A stretch of DNA of 43,943 nucleotides from Paracoccaceae bacterium (lineage in GTDB: Bacteria; Pseudomonadota; Alphaproteobacteria; Rhodobacterales; Rhodobacteraceae): the NCBI GenBank assembly GCA_902631295.1, contig CACOXV010000016.1, positions 1-43,943 on the forward strand. The letters run 5' to 3'. Made by a program: the position numbers and the translations under genes. Positions 35,099 through 43,943 of the stretch are shown here, one piece after another (positions within the stretch are counted from its first letter, which is position 1; every line of letters begins with the position of its first letter). A model generated the notes under the pieces. The model was not told where the DNA came from. It saw nothing but the letters and a program-made list of their open reading frames with translations, and ran no database searches.

Positions 35099-36487
35099 TT
35101 AATTTCCAAAAATCTTCGTAAGTGATTTATCCACTGCATCAGTGATCTGGTCGATATCATCTGGCGTCGCAATAAGTGCTGGACTGAAGCATAGTGTATT
35201 ATTTAGGCCGGGAAGGGAGCGGTTCGTCGCGCCGATCAGAACACCCTGTGCTGCGCAATCAGCAACAACAGCTTGCACCGATTTTTCATCCTCTGGTTCT
35301 TTTGTTTTGCGATCTTTTACCAATTCAGCTCCACAAAATAATCCTGAACCTCGCACATCGCCAATGACGGGATGTTTCTCAGCTAGGTTATGGAGATTAT
35401 CGATTATTCTCGCGCCCATTTTAACTGTGTTCTCTAGCAAGTTTTCGTCTTCAATTATTCTCATATTTTCTAAAGCGGCTGTTGGACCTGCTGTGCACCC
35501 ACCAAAAGTAGAAATATCCCTGAAGTAATTCATTTTATCATTGGGATCATCTTTAAAGCTTTCAAAAACCTCTTCAGAAGTAACCAAACATGCAATAGCG
35601 GCATAACCCGACGCCACACCCTTTGCCATTGTTACCATGTCCGGCTTAATCCCGTAGTTTTGATACCCAAACCATGTTCCAGTTCTGCCTAACCCACATA
35701 CCACCTCGTCAATATGCAGAAGTATATCGTATTTTTTGCAGATTTCTTGAACGCGGTTCCAATATCCTAGTGGAGGTGTTATCACCCCACCTCCTGCTGT
35801 TACAGGTTCAAGGCATAAACCACCCACTGTATCGGGACCTTCTGCTAGTATAACTTCTTCTATCGCATCGGCCGCTCGCTTTCCGTATTCTTCGCCGCTT
35901 AAGTCCCATTGAGCTCTATATTCTAAACAATGTGGGACTCGAACAAATCCAGGTGTAAAAGGCCCATATTGAGCGTTTCGCTCATCCTGTCCACCAGCAG
36001 ATAGGGCCGCTATTGTTGTTCCATGATAATCACGATCCCTATACAGAACCTTGTGTTTCTTACCACCATATTTTTTATGAGCAATCTGCCGAATCATTTT
36101 AAATGCTTTTTCGTTAGCTTCGGATCCCGAGTTGCAGTAATAAACGCGAGATAGGCCAGGCATTTTATCAATAAGTTTTTCTGCAAACAAAGCACCAGGC
36201 ACTGATCCGGCTGCTCCAGCAAAGTAGTTCAACTTTAATAATTGATCGCGTACCGCGTTTGCTATGCTTTCTCGACCGTAACCCACGTTAACCGTCCATA
36301 CGCCTCCAGAAACGCCGTCGATGTGTTCTTTGCCGTTTTGATCCCAAACGCGCAAACCTTTCCCTTCAACGATAATTCTTGGTTCAGCGGTTTCGAAAGG
36401 TTTATGTTGTATAAGGTGATGCCAAATGTGAGCCCTATCAGCCTCTACAACATGGCTGATGTCATTCTGATTTAAATTGCCGTCCAT
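35099..36487 (-). CDS. tpa: Taurine-pyruvate aminotransferase
   Basis: Tpa transfers the amino group of taurine to pyruvate, giving sulfoacetaldehyde and alanine. It is a class III PLP aminotransferase of 462 aa. -YYCNSGSEANEKAFKM- (about 115-130) binds the cofactor phosphate, -HIDEVVCGLGRTG- holds the PLP-contacting Asp, and -VTMAKGVASGY- near 287 holds the Schiff-base lysine. The N-terminal -DRAHIWHHLIQHK- and -EHIDGVSGGVWTVNVGYGRE- are, to my memory, typical of Tpa rather than general omega-transaminases. It is first in the sulfonate operon. An AAGG lies about 7 bases before the ATG. Confidence 0.93.
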   Translation of the reverse strand: MDGNLNQNDISHVVEADRAHIWHHLIQHKPFETAEPRIIVEGKGLRVWDQNGKEHIDGVSGGVWTVNVGYGRESIANAVRDQLLKLNYFAGAAGSVPGALFAEKLIDKMPGLSRVYYCNSGSEANEKAFKMIRQIAHKKYGGKKHKVLYRDRDYHGTTIAALSAGGQDERNAQYGPFTPGFVRVPHCLEYRAQWDLSGEEYGKRAADAIEEVILAEGPDTVGGLCLEPVTAGGGVITPPLGYWNRVQEICKKYDILLHIDEVVCGLGRTGTWFGYQNYGIKPDMVTMAKGVASGYAAIACLVTSEEVFESFKDDPNDKMNYFRDISTFGGCTAGPTAALENMRIIEDENLLENTVKMGARIIDNLHNLAEKHPVIGDVRGSGLFCGAELVKDRKTKEPEDEKSVQAVVADCAAQGVLIGATNRSLPGLNNTLCFSPALIATPDDIDQITDAVDKSLTKIFGN

Positions 36488-36786
36488 AAGAATACCTTGC
36501 TTTGTAGTTGTTTTACCCGAACAATATATTCGACGTTAAAACATTTTTTAAAATAGGTCTAGAATTATACCGAGTGTATGGCCAAATGGTTCATTTTGCC
36601 GCGCCGAAATACAAAATAAAACATATGTATTTTCAGCAGCTTTACTCTGTAAACTTCAAAAAGTAAAAAAAATTATTTACAAACGGTAGATAAGTAATAA
36701 GTGCAAGTCTAATATTGGTCACTGAAAGAGCTTTAGATAATTGTTATGGTCGGTCTTAGAAGATATTCAACTTTAGCAGGTTAAAC
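36488..36786. promoter_or_regulatory. Divergent intergenic region with a probable tpa promoter
   Basis: This 299-base gap separates tpa (minus) from the DegT aminotransferase (plus). On the minus strand a perfect -10 box TATAAT lies at 36564-36569, which would give a leader of about 70 bases before the tpa ATG; the -35 region (TGAACC at 18 bases) is poor, which suits an activator-dependent promoter. An ACATATGT palindrome is also present. No TauR (MocR/GntR-type) gene is next to it, and no further gene is seen in the gap. Confidence 0.4.
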
Positions 36787-37965
36787 TTGAACAACATTCC
36801 AAATACAAGTCAGGCTGATCCCATACCAGAGACCGCACGGTTAGAGATAGAAGAATTATTGTCAACCGGCGATCTGTTCCGCTACACTAATGAACAGTCG
36901 GCTGTCTTAAATTTAGAACAAAACTTTGCTTTGAGAATTGGTACGTCTTACGCGTTAGCAGTTTCTTCTTGCTCCGCAGCTTTATTCTTAGCACTTAAGG
37001 CTTTGAATTTAGGTGAAAAGGCACGAGTTTTGATTCCAGCTTTCACTTTTGGCGCCGTTCCGTCTGCTGTTGTTCACGCAAACTGTGTTCCTGTCCTCTG
37101 CGAATGTGGGATGGATTATCGGATCGATATAGATGATTTCTTGTGTAAACTGGAGTCCGTTGATGCTGTGCTGATAAGTCATATGCGTGGTCACACTTCC
37201 GATATGGATAAAATCCTTTTCCATTGTGACCGGTTGGAATTACCTGTAATCGAGGACGCAGCCCACTCCTTGGGTACCACTTGGAAAGGTAAAAATATTG
37301 GTACCTTTGGACAGTTTGGTTGTTTTTCATTTCAGTCGTATAAATTATTAAATTCTGGTGAAGGAGGGATGCTAGTTACAGATGATCCTGACTATTTTGC
37401 AAAAGTTGTTGTGATGTCTGGTGCGTACGAGCACAACTGGAAGAAGCATCAAGGGGAAAAAGAATTTTTTGAAAAATGGCAAAATCTGTTACCACTGTTT
37501 AATATGCGGTTAAATAACCTCTCTGCAGCAATCGTAAATGCACAGTTACCTTATCTCAATCAGAGAGTAGAAAATGGAAGGCGCAATCACGATATTACTG
37601 CAGCAAAGCTGAGCGGTAGCGAGTGGATCCATGTGCCTGAAAAATTTGAGCAAGAAGCTCGCGCTCCCGACTCAATACAATTCAACCTCATTGGTTTGAC
37701 GCCACCAGAAGTTGTTCAGTTTTGTGACGTTATAAATGCGATGGGTATAAAGCTACAAATTTTCGGTCTCTCAAAAGATAATGCAAGAGCCTATTGGAAT
37801 TGGGATTTTTTACCGGAGAAATATAATTTGCCAAAAACGCGCGAAATGTTAAGAAACGCGTGTGATGTAAGGCTTCCTGCTCGACTAAGCCTTAATGATT
37901 GTAAAAATATTGCGGAAATGATTTTAGAGGCCCTTCGGCAGGTTAAAAATGATGTGGCTGCGTGA
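36787..37965 (+). CDS. DegT/DnrJ/EryC1/StrS-family aminotransferase
   Basis: This is a PLP-dependent aminotransferase of the sugar-aminotransferase fold, 392 aa. The N-terminal -SSCSAALFLALKAL- region binds the cofactor phosphate, -IEDAAHSLGTTWKG- holds the PLP Asp, and the Schiff-base lysine is K186 in -FSFQSYKLLNSGEGG-. The start appears to be TTG at 36787, with AGCAGG about 6 bases before. The family normally makes amino-sugars for glycans or LPS, but there are no sugar genes around. It shares a divergent promoter region with tpa. Substrate unknown. Confidence 0.85.
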   Translation: MNNIPNTSQADPIPETARLEIEELLSTGDLFRYTNEQSAVLNLEQNFALRIGTSYALAVSSCSAALFLALKALNLGEKARVLIPAFTFGAVPSAVVHANCVPVLCECGMDYRIDIDDFLCKLESVDAVLISHMRGHTSDMDKILFHCDRLELPVIEDAAHSLGTTWKGKNIGTFGQFGCFSFQSYKLLNSGEGGMLVTDDPDYFAKVVVMSGAYEHNWKKHQGEKEFFEKWQNLLPLFNMRLNNLSAAIVNAQLPYLNQRVENGRRNHDITAAKLSGSEWIHVPEKFEQEARAPDSIQFNLIGLTPPEVVQFCDVINAMGIKLQIFGLSKDNARAYWNWDFLPEKYNLPKTREMLRNACDVRLPARLSLNDCKNIAEMILEALRQVKNDVAA

Positions 37966-38017
37966 TAATCGGTTTAGCAAATCTAGAGTATGCTTTACTC
38001 AACTATATTAAATTTAA

Positions 38018-40318
38018 TTAAAACTTCTTATTTCTCGGAAAGCCTCTAGGAGCCATGCGGCCCGCCGTAGCTCTTTTGCCCATCCACTCCTCTAAGTTTG
38101 TTTCGGTTCGAGTTCTGCCCGCTGGATCTAACCAAGACAGTCCGTCTGAAAGGTTAAAAGTGGTTATATCTGACAAACCCCCTTCTTTATATTTTTGCAA
38201 TCTTACCCCCTTTCCTCTAACCATTTCTGGAAGCTCAGTAATAGAAAATATCAAAACTTTTCTATTTTCTCCAACTACTGCAATATGATCTCCATTAATA
38301 TTACGGCAAACTTTTGCTGTAGAATTACCCTTAACATTCAGAATTTGCTTTCCATTTTTGGTCTGGGCAATGACATCGTCATGTCTGACGATAAAGCCAT
38401 CTCCAGCAGAAGACCCAAGGAGTAGCCTCTGATCTGGTATATAAGGCATTATATTCACTATTTTGGCTTCGTCCGGAATATCCACCATTAACCTTAAAGG
38501 TTCACCCATTCCTCGTCCTCCAGGTAAATTGGAAGCCATTAGCGTGTAAAACCGACCATTTGATCCTAATGCCAAAAGTTTATCCGTTGTTTGAGCGTGA
38601 AAAATAATAGCTGGGCCATCACCATCTTTGAATTTTAATTCTCGATCTAGATCGATATGGCCATTCATAGCTCGGATCCATCCCATGACAGAGCAAACGA
38701 CTGTTATGGGCTCTCTTTCGATCATTGCCTCTATTGGCACCTCTTCAAAATCCTGTGCTTCAGCGAAATCAGTTCTCCTTTCGCCACCTGAATGGCCTTT
38801 ACCAAATTGTTTTTTTGTTAAACGAATTTCTTGAGCAATTTTATTCCATTGTTGGATGGTATCATCGAGCAAATCTTCTAAGTTTGCTCTTTCTTCCATC
38901 AAAGTGTCCTTCTCTTTCACCAATTCTACTTCCTCTAGTCGGCGAAGAGAGCGCAGTCGCATGTTTAAAATCGCTTCAGTTTGCACTTCATTCAACTCAC
39001 CGGCGACTGATATATCTGGTCTTTTGTAGTCTAGTTCATCTTTGGCGCGTTCATGCTGCTTTCCCCAGTCTTCTGACATAAGTGCTAATTTTGGGTTCTC
39101 ATCATATCGGATAATATCAATGACGCGGTCTAAATTAAGAAAAGCGACTATCAGACCTTCCAGTATTTCCAGTCTATTATCTATTTTATTTAATCGGAAA
39201 TTAGATCTTCGTTTTAAAATGTTGCGGCGATGATCTAAAAAAGCTTGAAGTACTTCTCTCAAATTACAAACTTTTGGTACTAAACCGTCAATTAGGACGT
39301 TCATATTTAAGGAAAAGCGAACTTCAAGGTCAGAGATTTTGAACAACGTCTCCATAAGAACATTGGGCTCTACATTTTTGCTTTTTGGTTCCAGTACTAT
39401 TCGAACATCTTCTGCACTTTCATCCCTCACGTCTTCTAGTATGGGAATTTTTTTTGTTTGAATTAGCTCTGCAATTTTTTCTATTAGTTTTGATTTTTGG
39501 ACTTGAAATGGTATTTCGGAAATCACTATTTGCCATTGCCCACGCTCAAAATCCTCAATAGAGAAACGAGCTCTTAGTCTGAAAGAACCTCTACCAGTTT
39601 TATATGCATTAAGAATATTTTCAGGTGGCTCTACAATAATGCCTCCAGTGGGAAAATCTGGACCACGTATTTTTTCGATAAGTGTTTCTATGCGCGCATT
39701 GGGGTTTTTTATCATATGAAGACAAGCATCACACAGTTCTGAAATGTTATGAGGTGGGACATTAGTCGCCATACCTACCGCTATCCCACTTGAACCGTTT
39801 GCAAGTAAGTTAGGAAAACTAGCTGGCAAAACTATAGGTTCAGATAAAGTTCCATCATAATTTTCTCTAAAGTCCACAGCATCTTCATTTAAGCCCTCTA
39901 ATAAGGCTTCGGCTACTGTAGTCATCCGAGCCTCTGTGTATCTACTTGCAGCTGGATTGTCTCCGTCTATATTTCCAAAATTACCTTGTCCATCTACAAG
40001 CGGATACCTTACATTGAACTCTTGAGCTAGCCTCGCCATAGCGTCGTAAATGGCTGCATCGCCGTGAGGATGATAATTACCCATTACATCGCCACTTATT
40101 TTCGCAGACTTACGAAATCCGCCAGTCGCGTTAAGTTTTAATTCGCGCATGGCATAAAGAATCCGCCTATGAACTGGTTTCAAACCATCTCTTGCATCAG
40201 GAAGTGCTCTATTCATAATTGTTGAAAGAGCGTAAGTGAGGTATCGTTCACCTATGGCGCGGCCTAGCGGTTCAGCTAAAATACTTTTATCGCTCAAGTC
40301 ATCAGATGTTTCACTCAT
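38018..40318 (-). CDS. parC: DNA topoisomerase IV subunit A
   Basis: ParC is the DNA-breaking subunit of topoisomerase IV, which separates daughter chromosomes. The active-site tyrosine lies in [11 protein letters not shown] (about residue 123). [17 protein letters not shown] and [15 protein letters not shown] are the quinolone-region motifs. The C-terminal part has the weak b-pinwheel repeats of ParC, not the GyrA box, which separates it from gyrA. The start is placed at the ATG at 40318 (766 aa); the 28 residues before it in the longer frame (from 40402) are hydrophobic and not family-like. A TTGTTT/AAACAA inverted repeat lies directly before this ATG, and no clear ribosome site is seen. 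Confidence 0.93.
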   Translation of the reverse strand: MSETSDDLSDKSILAEPLGRAIGERYLTYALSTIMNRALPDARDGLKPVHRRILYAMRELKLNATGGFRKSAKISGDVMGNYHPHGDAAIYDAMARLAQEFNVRYPLVDGQGNFGNIDGDNPAASRYTEARMTTVAEALLEGLNEDAVDFRENYDGTLSEPIVLPASFPNLLANGSSGIAVGMATNVPPHNISELCDACLHMIKNPNARIETLIEKIRGPDFPTGGIIVEPPENILNAYKTGRGSFRLRARFSIEDFERGQWQIVISEIPFQVQKSKLIEKIAELIQTKKIPILEDVRDESAEDVRIVLEPKSKNVEPNVLMETLFKISDLEVRFSLNMNVLIDGLVPKVCNLREVLQAFLDHRRNILKRRSNFRLNKIDNRLEILEGLIVAFLNLDRVIDIIRYDENPKLALMSEDWGKQHERAKDELDYKRPDISVAGELNEVQTEAILNMRLRSLRRLEEVELVKEKDTLMEERANLEDLLDDTIQQWNKIAQEIRLTKKQFGKGHSGGERRTDFAEAQDFEEVPIEAMIEREPITVVCSVMGWIRAMNGHIDLDRELKFKDGDGPAIIFHAQTTDKLLALGSNGRFYTLMASNLPGGRGMGEPLRLMVDIPDEAKIVNIMPYIPDQRLLLGSSAGDGFIVRHDDVIAQTKNGKQILNVKGNSTAKVCRNINGDHIAVVGENRKVLIFSITELPEMVRGKGVRLQKYKEGGLSDITTFNLSDGLSWLDPAGRTRTETNLEEWMGKRATAGRMAPRGFPRNKKF

Positions 40319-40437
40319 GATTTGTTTGATAAACAAGCTTGACAGCGGGGTAAAGAATAAGACTGATGAATTTAATAAAATTTTCATTTTTAATGAGCGC
40401 ATCCTCTTGAATAGGATGTTAATGAAAGGTTTGTTTA

Positions 40438-41265
40438 ATGGATAAGTCTATTCTCATCACTGGTTGCTCATCAGGACTTGGTTATGATGCGGCACATGGT
40501 CTTAGAAAGAGAGGATGGAGGGTTTTTGCAACTTGCAGAAACGAGGTGGACTGTGAGAAACTACGTAAAGAGGGCCTAGAAAGTTTTAAGCTGGATTATG
40601 ACGACTCAGATTCGATTAAGTTAGCGGTTGAATATGTGGTAGATAATAATAATGGGGTTTTAGGTGCTTTATTTAATAATGGAGCTTTTGCATGTCCAGG
40701 CGCTGTAGAAGATCTTCCGCGAGATGCACTGAGGGCTATATTTGAGACTAATTTTTTTGGTTATCATGAATTAACAACAGAGATTATACCTCTCATGAGA
40801 GCTCAGGGCTATGGACGAATAATAAACTGTTCTTCAGTTCTTGGCCTCGTGCCATTGAAATGGCGTGGTGCTTACAACGCGACAAAGTTTGCTCTGGAGG
40901 GGCTTACCCAAACTCTTCGGCTTGAAATGCGAGGCTCTCCTGTAGAGGTGATATTATTAAATCCAGGCCCCGTGACTTCAAAAATCCGAGAAAATTCGAT
41001 ACCGCACTTTGAGAAATGGATTAACTGGGGAAATTCAGTCTGGGCAGACCACTATAAAGCGACACTAATTGGTTCCCTTAGGCAAAAAAGTACTATAAAC
41101 AAATTCGAACTACCGGCATCAGCAGTCACGGAAAAACTCTTATTGGCATTAGAAAGCCAAAAACCGGCACCTTCTTACTACGTAACTAAACCAACCTATT
41201 TCATGGCTTTAATGCGTCGTGTGTTACCAACCAGTTGGTTGGAGGGATTGTTAGCGACAATTTAA
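40438..41265 (+). CDS. Short-chain dehydrogenase/reductase
   Basis: This is a classical SDR of 275 aa with an NAD(P)-binding fold. The glycine motif is -TGCSSGLG- (8-15), -NNGAF- stands in for the NNAG motif, and the catalytic residues are Ser in -INCSSVLG- and Y146/K150 in -YNATK-. The Arg in -ATCRNEVD- after strand two suggests NADPH use. The C-terminal stretch after 200 resembles oxidoreductases annotated in the 17-beta-HSD/YbbO-like group. The substrate is unknown. It is divergent from parC. Confidence 0.88.
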   Translation: MDKSILITGCSSGLGYDAAHGLRKRGWRVFATCRNEVDCEKLRKEGLESFKLDYDDSDSIKLAVEYVVDNNNGVLGALFNNGAFACPGAVEDLPRDALRAIFETNFFGYHELTTEIIPLMRAQGYGRIINCSSVLGLVPLKWRGAYNATKFALEGLTQTLRLEMRGSPVEVILLNPGPVTSKIRENSIPHFEKWINWGNSVWADHYKATLIGSLRQKSTINKFELPASAVTEKLLLALESQKPAPSYYVTKPTYFMALMRRVLPTSWLEGLLATI

Positions 41266-41348
41266 TTTGTTTAAGAAAGCCTCACTTGTTCACTTTTACT
41301 AAATTACTGCTACGTTGATTCAGGCAGCGTTACATTTTAGGAAAATAC

Positions 41349-41555
41349 ATGTCTCAAGACCCATTATTTATTCTTATAATACTTTCTATGGCAGTTGTTC
41401 TTATCATTTTGATGGTCGGAATAGGTGGATTTGGAAAAGGCGGTGAATTTAACAGAAAATATGCAAATAAAATAATGAGGTTAAGAATACTTGCTCAGTT
41501 TTTAGCGGTAGCGATAATTTTGCTATTTGTGTACTTAAGCGGATCGAGAGGATAA
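41349..41555 (+). CDS. Twin-transmembrane small protein (HIG1-like)
   Basis: A 68-residue protein with two membrane helices (about 7-27 and 47-64) joined by a basic loop -FNRKYANKIMRLRILAQ-. This layout fits the bacterial HIG1-domain/twin-transmembrane family, whose mitochondrial relatives assist cytochrome oxidase. Its function in bacteria is not settled. It lies 3 bases before the adenosyltransferase gene, a pairing I recall in Rhodobacterales. TTAGGA precedes the ATG. Confidence 0.75.
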   Translation: MSQDPLFILIILSMAVVLIILMVGIGGFGKGGEFNRKYANKIMRLRILAQFLAVAIILLFVYLSGSRG

Positions 41556-41558
41556 TTT

Positions 41559-42131
41559 ATGGTCACAATAAACAAAGTATATACAAAAACTGGAGATGAT
41601 GGAGAGACGTCCCTTGGTAATTTTGAGCGCGTCGCCAAATTTGATTTAAGGGTTGAAGCTTATGGGACGGTCGATGAGTTGAATTCTCACCTTGGTATGG
41701 CACGGCTTGTGTCGACCGGTGAAATGGCCGCTAAGTTATCCGCCATTCAGAATGATCTTTTTGATTTGGGAGCCGATTTGTGCAGGCCAAATATGGACAA
41801 AGATGGAGAGGCGGAATATGAAGTTTTACGCGTAGTGCACTCTCAGGTTGAGAGGTTAGAGCATGAAATCGATACGATGAACGAGCCCATCGCACCATTG
41901 AAAACATTCATTCTACCTGGCGGTAGCCAACTTGCTGCGCATCTCCACGTTTGTCGTACTGTTGCTCGCAGAGCAGAGCGGTTAGCAGTTGAGCTAGCTT
42001 TTCGTGATCACGTTAACCCTGAAGCAACCAAGTATTTAAATCGGCTATCAGATTGGTTTTTTGTTGCTGCTCGAGCAGCAAATAACAATGGCATCGACGA
42101 TTTAAAATGGGTTCCTGGAGCAAACCGCTAA
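41559..42131 (+). CDS. ATP:cob(I)alamin adenosyltransferase (PduO type)
   Basis: This makes adenosylcobalamin from cob(I)alamin and ATP. The N-terminal ATP-binding motif -YTKTGDDGETSLG- (8-20) and the helical core -AYGTVDELNSHLGMAR- (near 46) are present, along with -FILPGGSQLAAHLHVCRTVARRAER-, split around 112-136, and the final -YLNRLSDWFFVAAR-. The 190-residue length fits the PduO/CobA2 type. It is co-oriented with the twin-transmembrane gene and, after 170 bases, etfBA. Confidence 0.93.
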   Translation: MVTINKVYTKTGDDGETSLGNFERVAKFDLRVEAYGTVDELNSHLGMARLVSTGEMAAKLSAIQNDLFDLGADLCRPNMDKDGEAEYEVLRVVHSQVERLEHEIDTMNEPIAPLKTFILPGGSQLAAHLHVCRTVARRAERLAVELAFRDHVNPEATKYLNRLSDWFFVAARAANNNGIDDLKWVPGANR

Positions 42132-42225
42132 AAAATAAAGTAGCTGTCTGGTATTTGAAATTGAAAGAAAAAAATGTTACGCGACGTCGATTGTGCATGA
42201 GTCGGCGCTTTTACACTATTTACCC

Positions 42226-42276
42226 GCAAAGTACTTTGCTAGGAAAAGTTGTGGAGAGTACGGCTAATAGTATATT
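42226..42276 (+). promoter_or_regulatory. Palindrome and candidate promoter before etfB
   Basis: GCAAAGTACTTTGC (42226-42239) is a perfect 14-base palindrome. Just downstream TTGTGG (42249-42254) and TATATT (42271-42276) are separated by 16 bases and could be -35 and -10 boxes. The palindrome would then overlap the upstream edge of the promoter, a place where an activator or repressor could bind. Confidence 0.3.
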
Positions 42277-42301
42277 TGGTTCGACAAGGAGATAAATTAC
42301 A

Positions 42302-43060
42302 ATGAAGGTGCTTGTGCCTGTCAAAAGAGTGATTGACTATAATGTAAAGGTGCGCGTCAAAGCGGACGGTGCAGGGGTTGACCTTGCTAATGTAAAAATG
42401 TCTATGAATCCGTTTGATGAGATTGCTGTAGAAGAGGCGATAAGACTTAAGGAAGCTGGAAAAGTTGACGAAGTGGTGGTTGTTTCCATCGGGGTTGAAA
42501 AGGCGCAAGAAACCCTGCGGACGGCATTGGCGATGGGTGCAGATCGTGCTATCTTAGTTGTAGCAACTGATGATGTGCACAACGATATTGAGCCACTGGC
42601 TGTAGCAAAGATACTTAAAAATATAGTTGAGAAAGAAGAACCAGGGATAGTTATCTGTGGGAAACAAGCAATAGACAATGATCTAAATGCCACTGGGCAA
42701 ATGCTTTCAGCTTTGTTGGGATGGTCTCAAGCGACCTTTGCTTCCGAACTAACTGTTGAGGGTGATAATGCGATTGTAACTAGAGAAGTTGATGGCGGTC
42801 TTCAAACAATCAAGGTTAACCTTCCAAGCGTTGTTACAGTTGATTTGAGGTTAAATGAGCCAAGATATGCTTCCTTGCCAAACATAATGAAAGCTAAGAA
42901 AAAACCACTAGATATTTTTACAGCTCAGGACTTGGGTGTAGACGTTTCTGCTCGGTTGAAAATTACAAAAACTGGAGAGCCTGAAGCGCGAGCGGCAGGT
43001 ATTAAAGTTAGTTCAGTGGATGAACTAGTGGAAAAACTTAAGGAAATGGGAGCAGTATAA
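42302..43060 (+). CDS. etfB: Electron transfer flavoprotein beta subunit
   Basis: EtfB binds AMP and pairs with EtfA to carry electrons from acyl-CoA, dimethylglycine and other dehydrogenases to ETF-quinone oxidoreductase. The start [19 protein letters not shown], then [17 protein letters not shown] (near 36), [10 protein letters not shown], and [15 protein letters not shown] (about 120-134) are diagnostic. Length 252 aa. An AAGGAG lies about 10 bases before the ATG. Its TAA overlaps the etfA ATG. Confidence 0.96.
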   Translation: MKVLVPVKRVIDYNVKVRVKADGAGVDLANVKMSMNPFDEIAVEEAIRLKEAGKVDEVVVVSIGVEKAQETLRTALAMGADRAILVVATDDVHNDIEPLAVAKILKNIVEKEEPGIVICGKQAIDNDLNATGQMLSALLGWSQATFASELTVEGDNAIVTREVDGGLQTIKVNLPSVVTVDLRLNEPRYASLPNIMKAKKKPLDIFTAQDLGVDVSARLKITKTGEPEARAAGIKVSSVDELVEKLKEMGAV

Positions 43061-43943
43061 TGACAGTTCTAGTTCTTGCTGAATTAAATGGGAATGATTT
43101 ATCTGAAGACGCAACCGCAAAAGCAATTTCTGCTGCTAAAGGGTTAGGAGATGTTCACGTTCTCTGTGCCTCATCTAACTGTTCCAGTGCTGCAACTTCA
43201 GCAGCAAAGCTAAATGGAGTGAGTAAAGTATTATGTGTTGACAGTGAAGTTTTTGGCAATGGTATGGCTGAACCAATTGCTGACTTAGTTGTTTCGATGT
43301 CTGGTGATTATGAGCATATCATTGCGCCAGCAACAAACTCTGCAAAAAATATATTACCCAGAGTAGCTGCACTTCTGGATGTAATGGTAATCACCGATAT
43401 TACAGGAGTTATTGATTCTAAAACTTTTGAGAGGCCAATCTATGCAGGTAATGCGATTCAAACAGTTGAGTCCTCTGATCACAAAAAGGTTGTTTCGGTT
43501 CGTACTGCCAATTTTGATGCGGTTGATGCATCCGGCAACGCGACTATTGAAAACATAGATTCTAAAGTCGCTTCCTCTCTATCTGAATGGATGGAGGATA
43601 AAGTGGCAGCTTCCGATAGACCAGAATTGACATCTGCAGGAGCTGTTGTATCGGGTGGAAGGGGTGTCGGGTCCGATGCTGATTTTGCTATGATTGAAAA
43701 ACTAGCAGATAAGTTGGGTGCTGCCGTCGGAGCATCAAGAGCGGCTGTTGATAGTGGATATGCGCCTAATGACTGGCAAGTAGGGCAAACTGGTAAAGTA
43801 GTAGCTCCCGATTTATACGTTGCTGTTGGTATATCTGGCGCCATCCAGCACCTTGCCGGAATGAAAGACAGTAAAGTGATCGTGGCAATCAATAAAGATG
43901 AAGAAGCACCAATATTCCAAGTTGCTGATTTGGGTCTAGTGGC
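43060..43943 (+). CDS. etfA: Electron transfer flavoprotein alpha subunit (partial, runs off the window)
   Basis: The frame opens at an ATG overlapping the etfB stop (TAATG) and stays open to the window end, so about 294 of roughly 310 residues are seen. It starts [18 protein letters not shown]. The FAD-binding C-terminal domain shows -VVSGGRGVGS-, -GAAVGASRAAVDSGY-, -QVGQTGKVVAPDLYVAVG- and -SGAIQHLAGM-. It forms the heterodimer with EtfB. Confidence 0.95.
   Translation, partial: MTVLVLAELNGNDLSEDATAKAISAAKGLGDVHVLCASSNCSSAATSAAKLNGVSKVLCVDSEVFGNGMAEPIADLVVSMSGDYEHIIAPATNSAKNILPRVAALLDVMVITDITGVIDSKTFERPIYAGNAIQTVESSDHKKVVSVRTANFDAVDASGNATIENIDSKVASSLSEWMEDKVAASDRPELTSAGAVVSGGRGVGSDADFAMIEKLADKLGAAVGASRAAVDSGYAPNDWQVGQTGKVVAPDLYVAVGISGAIQHLAGMKDSKVIVAINKDEEAPIFQVADLGLV

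Noticed and set aside
40319-40402. Longer N-terminus of ParC from 40402
   Set aside because: The 28 extra residues are hydrophobic, unlike any topoisomerase, and the ATG at 40318 gives the usual start.
42107-42295. 62-codon plus-strand ORF before etfB
   Set aside because: It overlaps the end of the adenosyltransferase gene, has no family similarity I recognise and covers the probable etfB promoter.

Overview
This is an AT-rich window (roughly 40% GC by eye) from a marine alphaproteobacterium, most likely a small-genome pelagic member of the Rhodobacterales/Roseobacter group. The evidence is gene content and order: a tpa-xsc-pta-soeABC sulfonate operon, the cell-cycle methylase ccrM behind rnhB, an F0 operon with both b' and b subunits, the mutY-DUF721-dsbA order, and the rpsP-rimM-trmD-rplS-rpmE block near ffh. 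The assignment is inference from gene families; no marker such as rRNA lies in the window.

Left part (1-13766): two subunits of a molybdenum hydroxylase (2Fe-2S small subunit and large subunit, not a true CO dehydrogenase) are followed by a four-gene BMP-family ABC importer of the nucleoside/purine type. Then come tRNA-Arg(CCT), a HemG-type protoporphyrinogen dehydrogenase, a photolyase/cryptochrome-related protein that appears to have lost its iron-sulfur ligands, a non-pyrrolysine MttB-like methyltransferase, rnhB, and ccrM with two GANTC sites in its leader.

Middle part (13767-27448): a small broken membrane-protein gene, mutY, a DUF721 (DciA-like) gene, dsbA-like, a CaiB/BaiF CoA-transferase, lpxK, and the minus-strand translation block rpmE, rplS, trmD, rimM, rpsP, chorismate mutase, a GNAT acetyltransferase and ffh. 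The ffh leader holds a GC-rich stretch with several nested stems that looks like a structured RNA. An ArsR-type regulator with a perfect 24-bp palindrome before it is divergent from the F0 ATP synthase operon atpIBEF'F.

Right part (27449-43943): the minus-strand operon tpa-xsc-pta-soeA-soeB-soeC encodes a complete route from taurine through sulfoacetaldehyde to acetyl-CoA plus sulfite, and then sulfite to sulfate with electrons entering the membrane. An unrecognised 54-codon ORF lies between tpa and xsc. The rest is a DegT-family aminotransferase, parC, a short-chain dehydrogenase, a twin-transmembrane protein, an ATP:cob(I)alamin adenosyltransferase, and etfB-etfA (etfA runs off the window).

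Most genes here are ordinary core genes. The points most worth checking are the sulfonate-to-sulfate operon with its small ORF, the iron-sulfur-less photolyase, the ffh leader RNA, the GANTC sites before ccrM and the palindrome before the ArsR gene. I found no CRISPR array, insertion sequence, integrase or obvious defence system.
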